Part shown: in pieces, positions 22,675 to 33,001 of the stretch
Layout: the number at the start of each line of letters is the position of its first letter
Numbering within the stretch: the stretch's first letter is position 1
Assembly: GCF_029784165.1 (NCBI RefSeq)
Contig: NC_073696.1
Span: 100,990,065 to 101,054,064 of the forward strand
Origin: Wyeomyia smithii
Lineage: Eukaryota > Arthropoda > Insecta > Diptera > Culicidae
DNA length: 64,000 nt
Reading direction: 5' to 3'
Made by a program: the position numbers and the translations under genes
The notes under the pieces: generated by a model
Told to the model about the DNA's origin: nothing
What the model saw: only the letters and a program-made list of their open reading frames with translations
Databases searched by the model: none

Positions 22675-23837
22675 CCGTGAAACGGGGTGTACAAACAATA
22701 CTGTAATGTCTAGGACGAATATAAACTTCAAAACTAAGCTTCTAGCCTTCCTCTATCAAGGGTGTAAATACCATTTTGATGAATAAATAATTCATTCTTT
22801 TATTGAAAAGAATGTTACATGTTTCTATTCGCCCCGCAATGGGGCGAAAAGAAACACTCAACGACCAACTGCGTTTTTCTTTTTCTGGAGAATAAAATTT
22901 TGGAGAATAAAACACAATTGCATCATCTTTATTGAAATGAATTAGGAACGGAAGGATTAATCTTCAGGGTCTGGCATTTCTACTAATTCAGGATATTTTC
23001 GTACTTCGTCCAGACACGGCGTCCAGTAACATTTTGTACTGGTGGAACCGGAATCTTGGCCCGTTTCTTTCGGATTGTGGATGTTTTTGTCAATTCATGC
23101 AGCCAATGAACCAGACTTATGTTAAGTTTTTGGCTAATAGCTTGGTTGTCTGCTGGTTAGTGTTCTGATGGTAATTGAATTAGTTGATGTTGATTTAGTA
23201 TTCCGTGGCCGCTTGAGGAAGGGACAGTTTTTTTATGTATAACATTCTTGTAGCTTGCGTCAAGCGAAGTGAATCCGGTTTTTTGTACGTTTTTGTACCT
23301 TTTTGTTTGTTAATCCTGATCAAGATAGAAGCTGAGAATGTACAAAACATATTTTTAGACATCATTTTACGAAAAAAAATATGATTACAATTCTAAAACC
23401 TGCTTGTTTTCGTGTAAAAGTATTCGCTATAGCGTTGTTTCTATTCACCCCTTAAATTTGCGTATGAAACATAAGTGAAAGCTTGATAAGTACCTTACGA
23501 CAATCCTCAAATTCACTATGAAAACTTTAAATGCTTCACTACTGACCTAGCACATCACACGAACAAGCTCAAAGAGGCACAAGATGGTTTCCATAGGTAA
23601 AGTTTTTTGGCCCTCGTAAACGCTCTGAACATGAGCCTCTATTCTGTAATTTTCAACATACTGACAGTAGTGCTTCTAACCCATAAATGGGTATAGAATA
23701 TTTGTTTACTACTAAACTGTCTGATAAAATTTTTCTACATGATTATTTAATGTTATCAAAGACTTGCAATAACATTTTTCCAGTTCAGAAGTTTTGTTTC
23801 TATTCGCCCCGCTGTTTCTATTCACCCCGTTTTACGG
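22675..23837. mobile_element. TA-flanked non-autonomous element with CCGTRAAACGGGGTG ends
   Basis: The left end CCGTGAAACGGGGTG and the reverse complement of the right end CCGTAAAACGGGGTG differ at one base, and TA dinucleotides flank both (22673-22674, 23838-23839). Subterminal copies of TTTCTATTCGCCCCGC occur near both ends (22818 and 23796). TA duplication points to Tc1/mariner-type mobilisation. No transposase in the 1.16-kb interior. Confidence 0.75.
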
Positions 23838-23839
23838 TA

Positions 23840-24281
23840 TACATTCATTGCTGAAATCTGTTCTGCGGTTTGTAGGCGGAGCGTTTTCAGTTTTGCTCTT
23901 CGTCGATCGGTCGGTCGCTAGTCTCCCACAAAGTGGGTTAAATAATTGAACTCCGATGGAGGTAACCAACCCGGTCGACAATGGAAATGATGGTCAATGA
24001 GCAATCTCAAGTAAATCCATGTTATGTTATAGAAAAAAGCAGTTTTTTTTTAATTATCTGTTGTTGACTGTCTCCAAAACTATACTATATATTTACAGGG
24101 ATACAGCGAAACTTGATTATAAAATACATCGATTACTTTATTAGTCGTTGAGGCGAGAAGAATTGACATTACTTCTTATTTCGATTACTCGACTATTGGT
24201 TAACTATTGGACTAACAAAAAGATGTCATTTATTTTTCACTTTTCCTATAACAAAAATCGCGTTATGAAAAATAGAAGATT
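23840..24281. other. Unrecognised DNA
   Basis: No gene or repeat recognised. 23860-23990 is more G+C-rich (CGTCGATCGGTCGGTCGC) without an identifiable feature. Confidence 0.35.
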
Positions 24282-24289
24282 GTCTCAAT

Positions 24290-24833
24290 CAGGAGATGCC
24301 AGATGTATTTGAAAAATGTCTGCACCTGCTCAAAAACGGGAAAATCTTATTGAAATCTGAAAAAAAACTATTCGCGACTCGAAAAAATTTCGCTTGCGCA
24401 GACAATTCTCGCGTAATTTTTCAAAGGGACCTAAGTAACAATGACAGATTCTCTCCTCTCTCACTTTGTTTCGTTAATTAGGTCGTCATTATATATATTT
24501 TCTAAGCTTTCTTCCCCTTAATCGAGATATAGTAATACTGTCTTGCTTACTATGCATTGAGTGTTATGAAATATGGAAAAAATAACATAATTATTGATCA
24601 AAGAGAAAGTAAACAAAGAGAGTCTCTCAATGTTAGATTGGTCGCTTTGAAAAATTACGCGAGAATTGTTAGCAAAACTCTGCACCTATTTTGAGAATAT
24701 CTGCGCAAATGGAAGGAGACTCTGACAAAATCTGCAGAAACTATGAAAAAACTATAAATATCTGCGTAACAATACATAAACAGACTTTAGAAATCTGCAT
24801 TTGGAAGACAAATCTGCAGATCTGGTATTCCTT
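24290..24833. mobile_element. hAT-type palindromic MITE
   Basis: The left end CAGGAGATGCCAGATG and the reverse complement of the right end AAGGAATACCAGATCTG match imperfectly. The flanks read GTCTCAAT (24282-24289) and GTCTCAAC (24834-24841), a 7-of-8 match to an 8-bp TSD, the hAT length. Internally the blocks around 24400-24440 and 24620-24670 are inverted copies (AATTCTCGCGTAATTTTTCA). An AATCTGC(A/G) phrase recurs near the right end, typical of hAT subterminal repeats. Confidence 0.72.
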
Positions 24834-24842
24834 GTCTCAACA

Positions 24843-24935
24843 ACAAAGCAAAGCATGCTACATTCCGATTCGGAACTCGACCTTCAGTTTATTACATACA
24901 GACTGCGCAGCCTACGTGTACAGGACTATTACGAA
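24843..24935 (-). repeat. SINE family A, 3' fragment
   Basis: Diverged minus-strand copy of the 3' half of SINE family A: CAAAGCAAAGCATGCTACAT, then CATACAGACTGCGCAGCC and GTGTACAGGAC. The tRNA-like head is missing. Confidence 0.65.
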
Positions 24936-25116
24936 ACATTCAAACAAAGTCGATTACACTAGTCAACACAGGTTTAGCCAGGGAGCTCAAACTGCAAAAA
25001 AGTGAAAGATTATATAGCAACCCAATGATAAATAAAATGTTCTCTCATTACTAGTTCAACATCAAGCAAGAGTAGACGTGTTTTCCTTTAGTTCCCGAAA
25101 ATTTCCTGCCTAACTA

Positions 25117-26120
25117 GGGGAACTGCTCCATTATTCATCTCATTAAACCGATATTCACGAAGAATGCACGGATTAAACACCAAATTTTCATGAAATCGTT
25201 GAGCAAGTGAACTAATTATGCTTACGTGCTCTTATGGAATCGTTTAGCATTGTATATTTAGTAAAATTAGCTAGATTTATCCTGAATTTTATAAAACAAA
25301 CCATTTTTCACAACGCTTCCATATCCATCTCAAAACTTGAATCACTGCTCAATTATTCATCTCACGACGCCCCCATATTCATCACACTGTTAATCATGAA
25401 TGAATCACATTATCATGAATGAACGTAGCCGCAGCCCGTCGTAACAGGTTACCTAGATATCCGCTGCAGTTGTTTACGTGCAAAATTGGTAACCTAGGTA
25501 ACTACTACAGTGCTGTAGATTGATGTCAATTATGTCGGAGTAATTCAACATTTTCAGTATGAATTTTTCGTATTAACAGAAACTGATTTGGCAACTTTTG
25601 ATTTTCTTCAACGCAGTGAAAACAGATGAAAATACATACAGTTGAAATTTAGGAATTGTAGAAATTCATTTCATATATTTCTGCTAATTCAAGTATGTTT
25701 TAGGGAACTTGAGTTGAACATTTCAAAGATTGAAGTTTTCTTAGTGTAGTAGGTGATTTTGTTTAGTGATTAAAATAAAAAGTGGTCCGCTAGTTATGAA
25801 AAAAGCTTTGGTTGGCTGCTGAACGAGTCCCGTTGTAGCCGTATAGAACAATGCGCGGATTTTGTTTTCTGAGGTAGGTGATTGAATTAAGTTGAGTTTT
25901 CGAGTGCAGATGCCCGACTATAATATCAAATTTACTGCTTTTAAGTTAGTTTTTGAGAATTATACTTTATGAGGAATTTAAAGTGAACTAAGAAGAATCC
26001 ATTCCACGGATTAGCAGATTGGTTCAAGAAGAAAATATGCGTTTTTTCCTGTTTTCAATTGTGTTTTCATGTTTTATGAGATGAATGTATGGGCTGAGAT
26101 GAATAATGGAGCAGTTCCCC
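25117..26120. mobile_element. 1-kb TA-flanked element inserted in the copia left LTR
   Basis: The ends are inverted: left GGGGAACTGCTCCATTATTC plus ATCTCA, right its exact reverse complement over 26 bp. TA flanks both sides (25115-25116 and 26121-26122). Removing the element and one TA restores the LTR sequence CCTAACTATAACA, matching CCTAACTATGACA in the right LTR. The phrase ATTATTCATCTCA recurs inside (25348). No transposase; a Tc1/mariner-like mobiliser is inferred from the TA target. Confidence 0.85.
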
Positions 26121-26171
26121 TATAACAGGTTGTGAGACCCAGCCGGTTGCTCCTGATCGAAAAATTAAAGC

Positions 26172-28318
26172 GTGAAGAGTTTGCCGTTCTATTTTTTGTC
26201 GGAAAAATGTGAAATCGTCAAGCTGAGCAATTTGAACTATCAATCATGGTCGTTCTCTGTAAAGGCGATCACGAATCAGAACTTCAAGGTGGGTGATGAC
26301 ATGAAGTCCTACTTGTCGGAAATCGAGAAAATGTATGCCCGTCTCGAAAATTCTCAATTCGAAATGAAGGAGTGCCTGAAGGTGGCGGTAAGAACGATAA
26401 GTAGAAGGAAAAGGCCAAGGCATAAACAGTACGCGAAAGCGGCTCAAAGTCGTTTACGTTTATGGTACGGTAAGCGTGAGTACGATAGTGCGTGTGACAA
26501 GACCGGTGAGTATGTGAGGTTTACTAAGATTCAGTTTGGTCGAATCTCGAAAGTATTCCGTTCGGACAGGGGTAGCGAGGACACTAGTAACGTTCTACGA
26601 AAACTCTACAACAATTAAGGAATTAAGGCCGAATTCACAGCTGAGTACGTACCTCAGCAAAACAGCGTAGCTGAAAAAAGGAATAGAACGATGAATGAGA
26701 TGGGACTGTGCATGCTGTTAGGCGCTGGCTCGTCGTGTTTGGGTGGAGGCTGTAAACACCGCGACGTATACCAAAACCGATTACCGTCATCAGCAATTGG
26801 TTCAACACCGTACGAGATCTGATTTGAGCAGAAACCAGATATGCAACACCTGAAGATCTTCGGTTTTGATGCATACGTGTCATACGTCGAATACCCGTCT
26901 GACAGCAAGGCCTATCGGTTGCTAAATAAGTTTACTGGGCAAAACTTTTCTTTAATTTCCACCAGAAAGACAAGCCCAGGAAAGATGGGACCATCCATGA
27001 CCTACTAAGTGAATCCAAGAACGTAAACAAATGTGTTGCGTCGATCGTAGACCTGACGAAGAAGAAAAAGACAAATTTTTCGAATTCGATGCAGAAGACG
27101 AGCATGGTTTCGGCGAGGAGGAAGTGCAGAAAAAGCAACCATCAAAAGTTCCCGCCGAAGTGCCGCTGCAGGGGCCGCAACCTGCGGGAATTCCCGGCGC
27201 ACAACGTGGCATGCGACGATTAGAGAGAGCGAACTGCGGTGTTCCACCGGTGCTATATACTGATACGACTGGTCTGGCAGTTAACTTGGCAGAGCCAAGA
27301 ATGTACAACGAAGAAATCACAAGCCCGGCCAATGCGAAGTGGAAAGCGGCAATGGACGAGAAAATGGCATCCCTATGTGACAACGGAACATGGACCCTTG
27401 ACGAGTTACCCCAGAATCGCAACGTTGTTGGCTGTAGGTGGGTATGCAAGTGCAAAGAGGGCGAGTCCGAGAGAAATAAGCGATACAAGGCCAGATTATT
27501 GGTCGCGCAAGGTTTTTTTTCCAAAAATTCGATACTGACTTCGATCAGGTGTTCGCGATCCGAGTACCGTGTGCTCCTTGATGCGAAGCCTGTACGGACG
27601 GAAGCAAGCAGCTCGGGTATGGAACCAGCGGTTGATACGGTTTTGATGCAGATGGTGTTTCACCCGTCATCGGCGGATCCGAGGAAGATAGCTGCTCGTT
27701 GGCAGATGAACCGGTGCTTTGTTTTAAATTGCTGTTAATACGCGCCCGGATATAGCAATATCCACTTCCATTCTCGGGCGGCTCGTCATTATTCCAACAT
27801 CCTTGGACTAGAACGATGCGAAGCGAGTGGTTAGTTACTGGAAGGGTACGGTAGACGACGTGCAATGGCAGCCTTCAACTGGAGTGCATCGTCGACGCGG
27901 ATTGGGCTGGTGAAGTCGACAACAGGAAGTGCAACGGTACGGTGACGGACTTGTTGGATGGGGAAGGAGGAAGCAGACGTGTGTATCTTTTTACATCATC
28001 GAAGCAGAGTACATCGCACTGGTAGAATGCTTGCAGGAGCTGAAGTGGCTGCGTCGATTGGTGGACGACCAAGGCGAGCATCAGATGTTGTCGTAAATGA
28101 AGACAGCTGCATCGCTTACAGCATCGGACAGAACCTTAAGAAGATCAAAGCATATCGACACCAAGTACTACTTCGTGAAAAACTTATCAAAGGGCTGGTA
28201 TCGTATCAATTCGAAACTGTCCCACGAAGCAAATGCAAGTGGATCTTATCACCAAATCTTTGGGTGCAGTGAAGCTCCGACAACTTCGTGCGGCAATCAG
28301 AATTCGACCACTTGATGT
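26172..28318 (+). pseudogene. copia gag-pol remnants (Gag, integrase, RT, RNase H)
   Basis: The frame is broken many times. A Gag-like start VKLSNLNYQSWSFSVKAI is at about 26220. Integrase follows: SKVFRSDRGSED with the catalytic Asp, then after a stop AEFTAEYVPQQNSVAEKRNR, then PYEI and KPDMQHLKIFGFDAYVS to 26940. The RT N-terminus is at 27301-27530: AKWKAAMDEKMASLCDNGTW, then VVGCRWVCKCK and RYKARLLVAQGF. The catalytic YVDD part of RT is lost. RNase H remnants occur at 27990-28318: a TKYYFVKNLSKGWYRI phrase and KSLGAVKLRQLRAAIRIRPL before the polypurine tract. Domain order (integrase before RT) identifies Ty1/copia rather than gypsy. The Gag-to-integrase distance is too short, so protease and part of integrase are deleted. 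Confidence 0.85.
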
Positions 28319-28328
28319 TGAAGAGGAG

Positions 28329-28504
28329 TGTTGATGGATCTAGGCATCCATAGCCTTAAGGGATTGCAATATCATGCAATCTCTTGGTAATGGGTTGCGT
28401 ATTTTGTATTTTGTTTGTTTAGTTTTCGCTCATTACTAGTTCAAGCAAGTAAGAGTAGACGTCTTGTCCTTTAGTTCCCGAAGATTCCCTACCTAACTAT
28501 GACA
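28329..28504 (+). repeat. Right LTR of the copia element
   Basis: 176 bp, TGTTGATGG to TATGACA, preceded by the purine tract GAAGAGGAG. The last 75 bp match the retained part of the left LTR near 25033-25116, with several substitutions between them. Confidence 0.8.
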
Positions 28505-28676
28505 CTTGCCACCTCAGAAGTGCGTCAAAAGATCGCAAAGTAACTGCTCGCTGGGTTCGTCGTTTCTGTGTTTGCCCACGGAGAGATTTTAATCAAGTGT
28601 ATTAAGAATTTAACCCACTTCCGAGGCGGCTAGTATAGCAAAGCAAACCATAGCTACTAACACTTCGCTGTCAAAA

Positions 28677-28770
28677 TTCGGCGTTTCTGTTTATTGGACA
28701 GACTTTGCAGCCAACTCTATTCAGTGACAGATCTATTGCGGAGCTAGCGCTACAATCCGCTACGCCGATG
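28677..28770 (-). repeat. SINE family A fragment inside the MITE
   Basis: Diverged minus-strand piece with GACAGACTTTGCAGCCAACT, TTGCGGAGCTAGCGCTAC and a 3' neighbour motif; head and tail are missing. Confidence 0.5.
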
Positions 28771-30746
28771 ACAAAGTAAGCGCGATTAGCATCGCGAAGT
28801 GATTCACCTTGCAGTGGTCGAATGTACAGCTCTGCGGCAAGGCGAATCGCTTTGCGACGCTATTTGCCCTTACTATGGCATCGGCCAAACAGTCTCTTTC
28901 GTGTCGGGAGTCGAATTCTCTTAAGACTTCATTGAAGTCTCACCCTGGGCAAACGCAGAAACGACGAACCCGACGGGCAATTACTTTGAGGCCTTTTGAC
29001 GCACTTTCGAGGCGGGTAGGGGCACCAAAATTCCCAGAAACGGTTGTAAAGTTATAATCTTCCACTCCAGTTTGAGGGCAACGACGTTATTTGTATGTTT
29101 AATAATCATTCAGTCAAAAGAGCTTTGATGGTTATAATTTCGTTTGTTCCAAATTTTTTGTAGTTGAATGCCGTATTCAATAAACTTAAAATAATAATGT
29201 TTTTGTTTTGATCCTTCAGCGTATTTTAAGGAGAAAAAGAGAGTGCCTGTGTTCAGAAACTGCGCTAACACTCAGAGATATATAAAATTCACACCCCGCG
29301 TGAAATAAGCTCCGTTACAAAAACATGGAGAAATCAGAAGTTCTGAAACAGGGAGCTTTGCAAAAAACTAAAAATTGACTACTAAGACAATATGGTCAAA
29401 GAATTAATAAAAATTACGCTGAAAAGTTGAACGAAAAATTGCAATAAATAAAAATAGATTAATGAGAAAGATAAACTTAAGATAATGAGAAAAAAATAGA
29501 ACAAGAATCAATCAGACAAAAGAAAGGATAGTTTTTGCAGAAAAAAATCAAAAAACAAAAAAAAGAAAGCAAAAAAACTAATAATTGCACGTGATTAATT
29601 TCTTTAATACAACACGAATATTTTCAGTTTTTCAGGATTTCATTAAATTTGTACAGATTTTTCCAAAATGTGACCTTTAAAAGAGTAAATTTTTTGAATC
29701 TCAAGCTGATTTTTTCTCGGAATCTAGGCAATCTTGTCTATTATCTCTTTTCAAACAAAATCTAACATCTCTGAAGGGGTTTAAAATAGTAAAACTCTTC
29801 ATGAAGAAATTTATTTTTTTCCTTTTAAATTAACTGGACAAAGAAAAAAGTGTATAGAATATTATAACTTCCTTCAACCAGAAAGGGACAGTATGACAAT
29901 TATGTTCTTATAATTTCGGGGGTTGAACAGACTAGGATTAACCAAAGAAGGCGACAACAGTTCCATTACAGGCTCGCAGGGTCTTGGCATCGGTTTTTTG
30001 GTATAAGTGTGTAATATTTTTGTGCACAAAAAAGTACTTACTGGAGTATTGCAACGGTAAAATCGGCCACAAATTTCTCTTTTCAACTTCTAATAATCAT
30101 TTGAATTACTATTACATCTGATGTCGTCAAATTAAACCGACTGCATAAGGATTTATTTAATGTTGTCGTCTTCAAAAGGCTTTTCATCAGAAAAAAGAGA
30201 GGCTTTTTATCAGAAGAAAAGAGAGTAACAACTTCCTGGCTAAAGTCATCATCGTAACAATAAAAAAACCGAATGGAATAACTTTAATACTTGCGCATCG
30301 CACGAGTAATCGGTAAACCCGTGTAGAATCCCAAAGACCAAGAAAAACGATTCTCCAACTGCGCTTGAACGATCATAAGCAAACAAAACCGGCAAAAATA
30401 TACTTCCTACCTTCTTCTACATCTAGTGCCGGGCAAGACGTGTTCAAACCGCAACTTTCGGCCGTTTCTTGCGTAGCAACAACGCGATGGTAGACACTCG
30501 GGGAAAACAAAAAATGGCATAAATTAAATTGACTGTTAATTGCTGTGAATTTCTGCATAAAGCAAATTATTTCAGATTAATTTAGCTTTAATTTGATTTG
30601 TTGCAGCATGCCGTTTTTTGTATATACATTTGGTTTTGAAAAACCGACATTCGATGTACGTTGATACGCGAAACTGCACAACCATCTGGAATGTTTGTTC
30701 TAGGCTTACTTGGCTCAATTAATGATAATGCTTGATATACTTCCTT

Positions 30747-30787
30747 TATAATATAATATAATATAATATAATATAATATAATATAAT
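30747..30787. repeat. (TATAA)n microsatellite
   Basis: About eight uninterrupted 5-bp TATAA units, ending at ATATAATGTAATG. Confidence 0.9.
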
Positions 30788-32394
30788 GTAATGAAATATG
30801 TGATCACTATTACAGTTTTACTCTTCAATACGGTTCCATATTTTGATAGTCCGTCGTGCAATGAACGACACGTTTTTCCGCTGTTGCTTCCAGTGGGTTT
30901 CTAAAGTGACTCATTGCTCGACGCTCTGTGTCCTCAATAAATTTTGCTGCTCACTTTGAGTTAGTCGTTTATGAAACGAGCGGTTCGGTTTACGGTGGTT
31001 GTTTTACTTGCTTTGTTCTACGAAGATAAAAAAAAACTTACAAACGGAAGAGCGAGGATCGATTACTGACGAGTGATAAAATGCTCGTGCAATGACGCTA
31101 ATGATGATGGGATCATGCAGTTTTGCGCACTTGAACTGTTGTTTTTTTTTTATTATTGTTGAGTGTGTATATGTATATTATTAAGATTGTTTACAGCTCG
31201 TTTTGTGATAGTATTTTGCTTGAATGCAATAATTCGAGACACGAGTTGAACACAATTGCGTTTGCTGCAAATCTAGAACATTTTGAAGAAAATGTAATTT
31301 ACATGCTGATTAAGATTTACGTAAAATCTGTTGTTTAATTTTTACTGCAGACAATACGCATTATCATACATAAAGACGTCTCCATCATGACATGCGCAAA
31401 AACCATTAACGGTATCCATTTGTGAGCCAAAGCGGATACGTAAATATAAACACAATCATACACTTTTTATTGCACTCAAGTGCAATAATACATACATGAT
31501 AAAGTTAATGTTTTACTGCCTTTGTTAATTTTAATAGATAAAGGGACCACCGACGGAAACGTAAAACAACATATTTTTCATAGAAAATATGTACATACAG
31601 ATTGCTGTATTTCAAATTTCAGCAACCATAATTAGAATCGAATCCAATTCTAAGTTCAAGTTTAACAATATCAACCTCGAATGCTAACTATTTAATCGAT
31701 TCTATTCTAAGTGCAACTTCGCGGATATGAGCTAGAAAGCTTCTTCCTAAGCCAACCTCCGAGCAAATACATAATCTTGCCAAAAAATGCTGAGCGATCA
31801 ATCCGGGGTGACTGACTGGAGAACCTGAAGGATAGAGATCACACAGGTGTGGAAGCGAGACAGCAAAACTCGTGCGAACCCACTCCGTTTCGTTTGCAGA
31901 ACACGTCACTCTTGAACTGGTCTGCCCGGGGTGAAGGCCAACTATATAACTCATTGTTCAAGTTTCGCGAGTTCCGCACTCGCGAATTTCGCTTTTCGCA
32001 TTCCGTTTTTATGTGCTTCTTCATCGTTTCGTAACACACATCGGCAGTTATGATTTGTGGTTTCAATTCGGTTTAAGCAGCAACCGAGCATCGTCGTCGT
32101 TCACATCATCACATGCCCCAAGAGGCCCCCATAAAAGGAAGGAAGCACTCAGAAGAGCCAATTACGAATCTGACCTTCTCCGGTGGTTTTTTTCCTTACG
32201 CCCAGCCAGAAAACTACAACACGAACGCAATTATCAATGCGCTTTTTGAGTTTTTTGAGCTTGTTTAATGTATGTAGCTATAAAAAAACGAGAGATCAGC
32301 CAGAGGCTGAATAGTGCAAGTTTGTTCGCTAGATTGGTAATAAACCTAATTTAATTGAGAGCTGTCGAAATAAAGATAAAGAATTGTACACTTA

Positions 32395-32600
32395 AACTTT
32401 ATACGATGAAATTGACGTATAGCGGTCTTTCTAATTGCTCGCAAGGTGGCATGAAAGTACGATATCAATCTAACAAGCCAATTGCCGCAAGTTGGAATCT
32501 CGGATGAGAAACAAGAGTACTTCGTATGGATAGTTTCCGTAAATTGCCCATCACACTAGTCAGAGGCCGAGCACTAGCGTAGCGTAGATAACATTATTCA
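32395..32600 (+). repeat. Possible diverged tRNA-derived SINE
   Basis: The order of motifs resembles SINE family A: AAAGTACGATATC, CTAACAAGCCAATTG, a degenerate B-box AGTTGGAATCTCGG, then GCCGAGCACTAGCGTAGC. Similarity is weak, and no TSD or tail was found. Confidence 0.3.
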
Positions 32601-33001
32601 AATTTGTTTAGACGGTGTATCGATTTTTCCGTTTTTTTTCTCAGGAAATTCGTTGGACTTCAAATTATATTTAATTGAATCAATTTGCAACGGGCTAGAA
32701 TTACTCCGGGAACCGTCAAAATGATGCCTGAGAGTAGCAAATAATTTTTACCTTTTTATGATTGATTATTTAGCTGATCACGCCCAACGCAGATCAATTG
32801 AGGAATGATATTTAGGAATGTTACTTTGACACTTTGGACACCGAGTAATCTGCTTCACGCATAGTATCATAGGAAGGATTTCGTGTTAGTGGGATTTCGT
32901 GATCGTGATCCTCGGAAGTTAGTGGCGAACCCGCATAATGTTCGTGCTTTTTGTGTGTAACCGGCCACCGGAAGATAACACTGATCGACAAAATGAAAAA
33001 A

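Larger units (their letters stand above)
25033..28504 (+). mobile_element. Ty1/copia LTR retrotransposon, degenerate
   Basis: The right LTR (28329-28504, 176 bp) begins TGTTGATGGATC after a purine tract GAAGAGGAG and ends CTATGACA. The left LTR is truncated at its 5' side. It is recognisable from about 25033 (CTCATTACTAGTTCAA, then AAGAGTAGACGT and TTTAGTTCCCGAA) to 25116 and, after an insertion, ends at 26123-26127. A copia-style primer site GGTTGTGAGACCCAG follows directly. The internal region holds broken gag-pol. TSDs cannot be read because the left LTR start is lost. Confidence 0.82.
24951..29075. mobile_element. Fold-back MITE (family F1, copy 2) split by a copia element
   Basis: The left terminus (24951-25018: GATTACACTAGTCAACACAG, then GCTCAAACTGC and GATTATATAGCAACC) and the body plus right terminus (28505-29075) belong to family F1. 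In the body, 28510-28592 and 28926-29014 are inverted arms sharing AAGTGCGTCAAAAG and GGGTTCGTCGTTTCTG. The right end reads GTAGGGGCACCAAAATTCCC, then GTTATAATCTTCC and CAGTTTGAGG. The 3.5-kb Ty1/copia element lies between the two parts. A SINE family A fragment sits in the loop at 28677-28770. Confidence 0.65.
29080..32990. other. Unrecognised A+T-rich DNA
   Basis: No gene recognised. 29380-29600 is extremely A-rich. A (TATAA)n microsatellite is at 30747-30787. 32395-32600 carries a SINE-like segment listed separately. 31700-32260 is G+C-richer with frames of 60-88 codons that show no known domain. Confidence 0.35.

Noticed and set aside
27031..27738. 235-codon plus ORF as a host gene
   Set aside because: Its middle (AKWKAAMDEKMASLCDNGTW) is the copia reverse transcriptase N-terminus, so it is part of the retrotransposon.
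32013..32249. 78-codon plus ORF
   Set aside because: No start context, promoter, domain or splice signals beyond chance.
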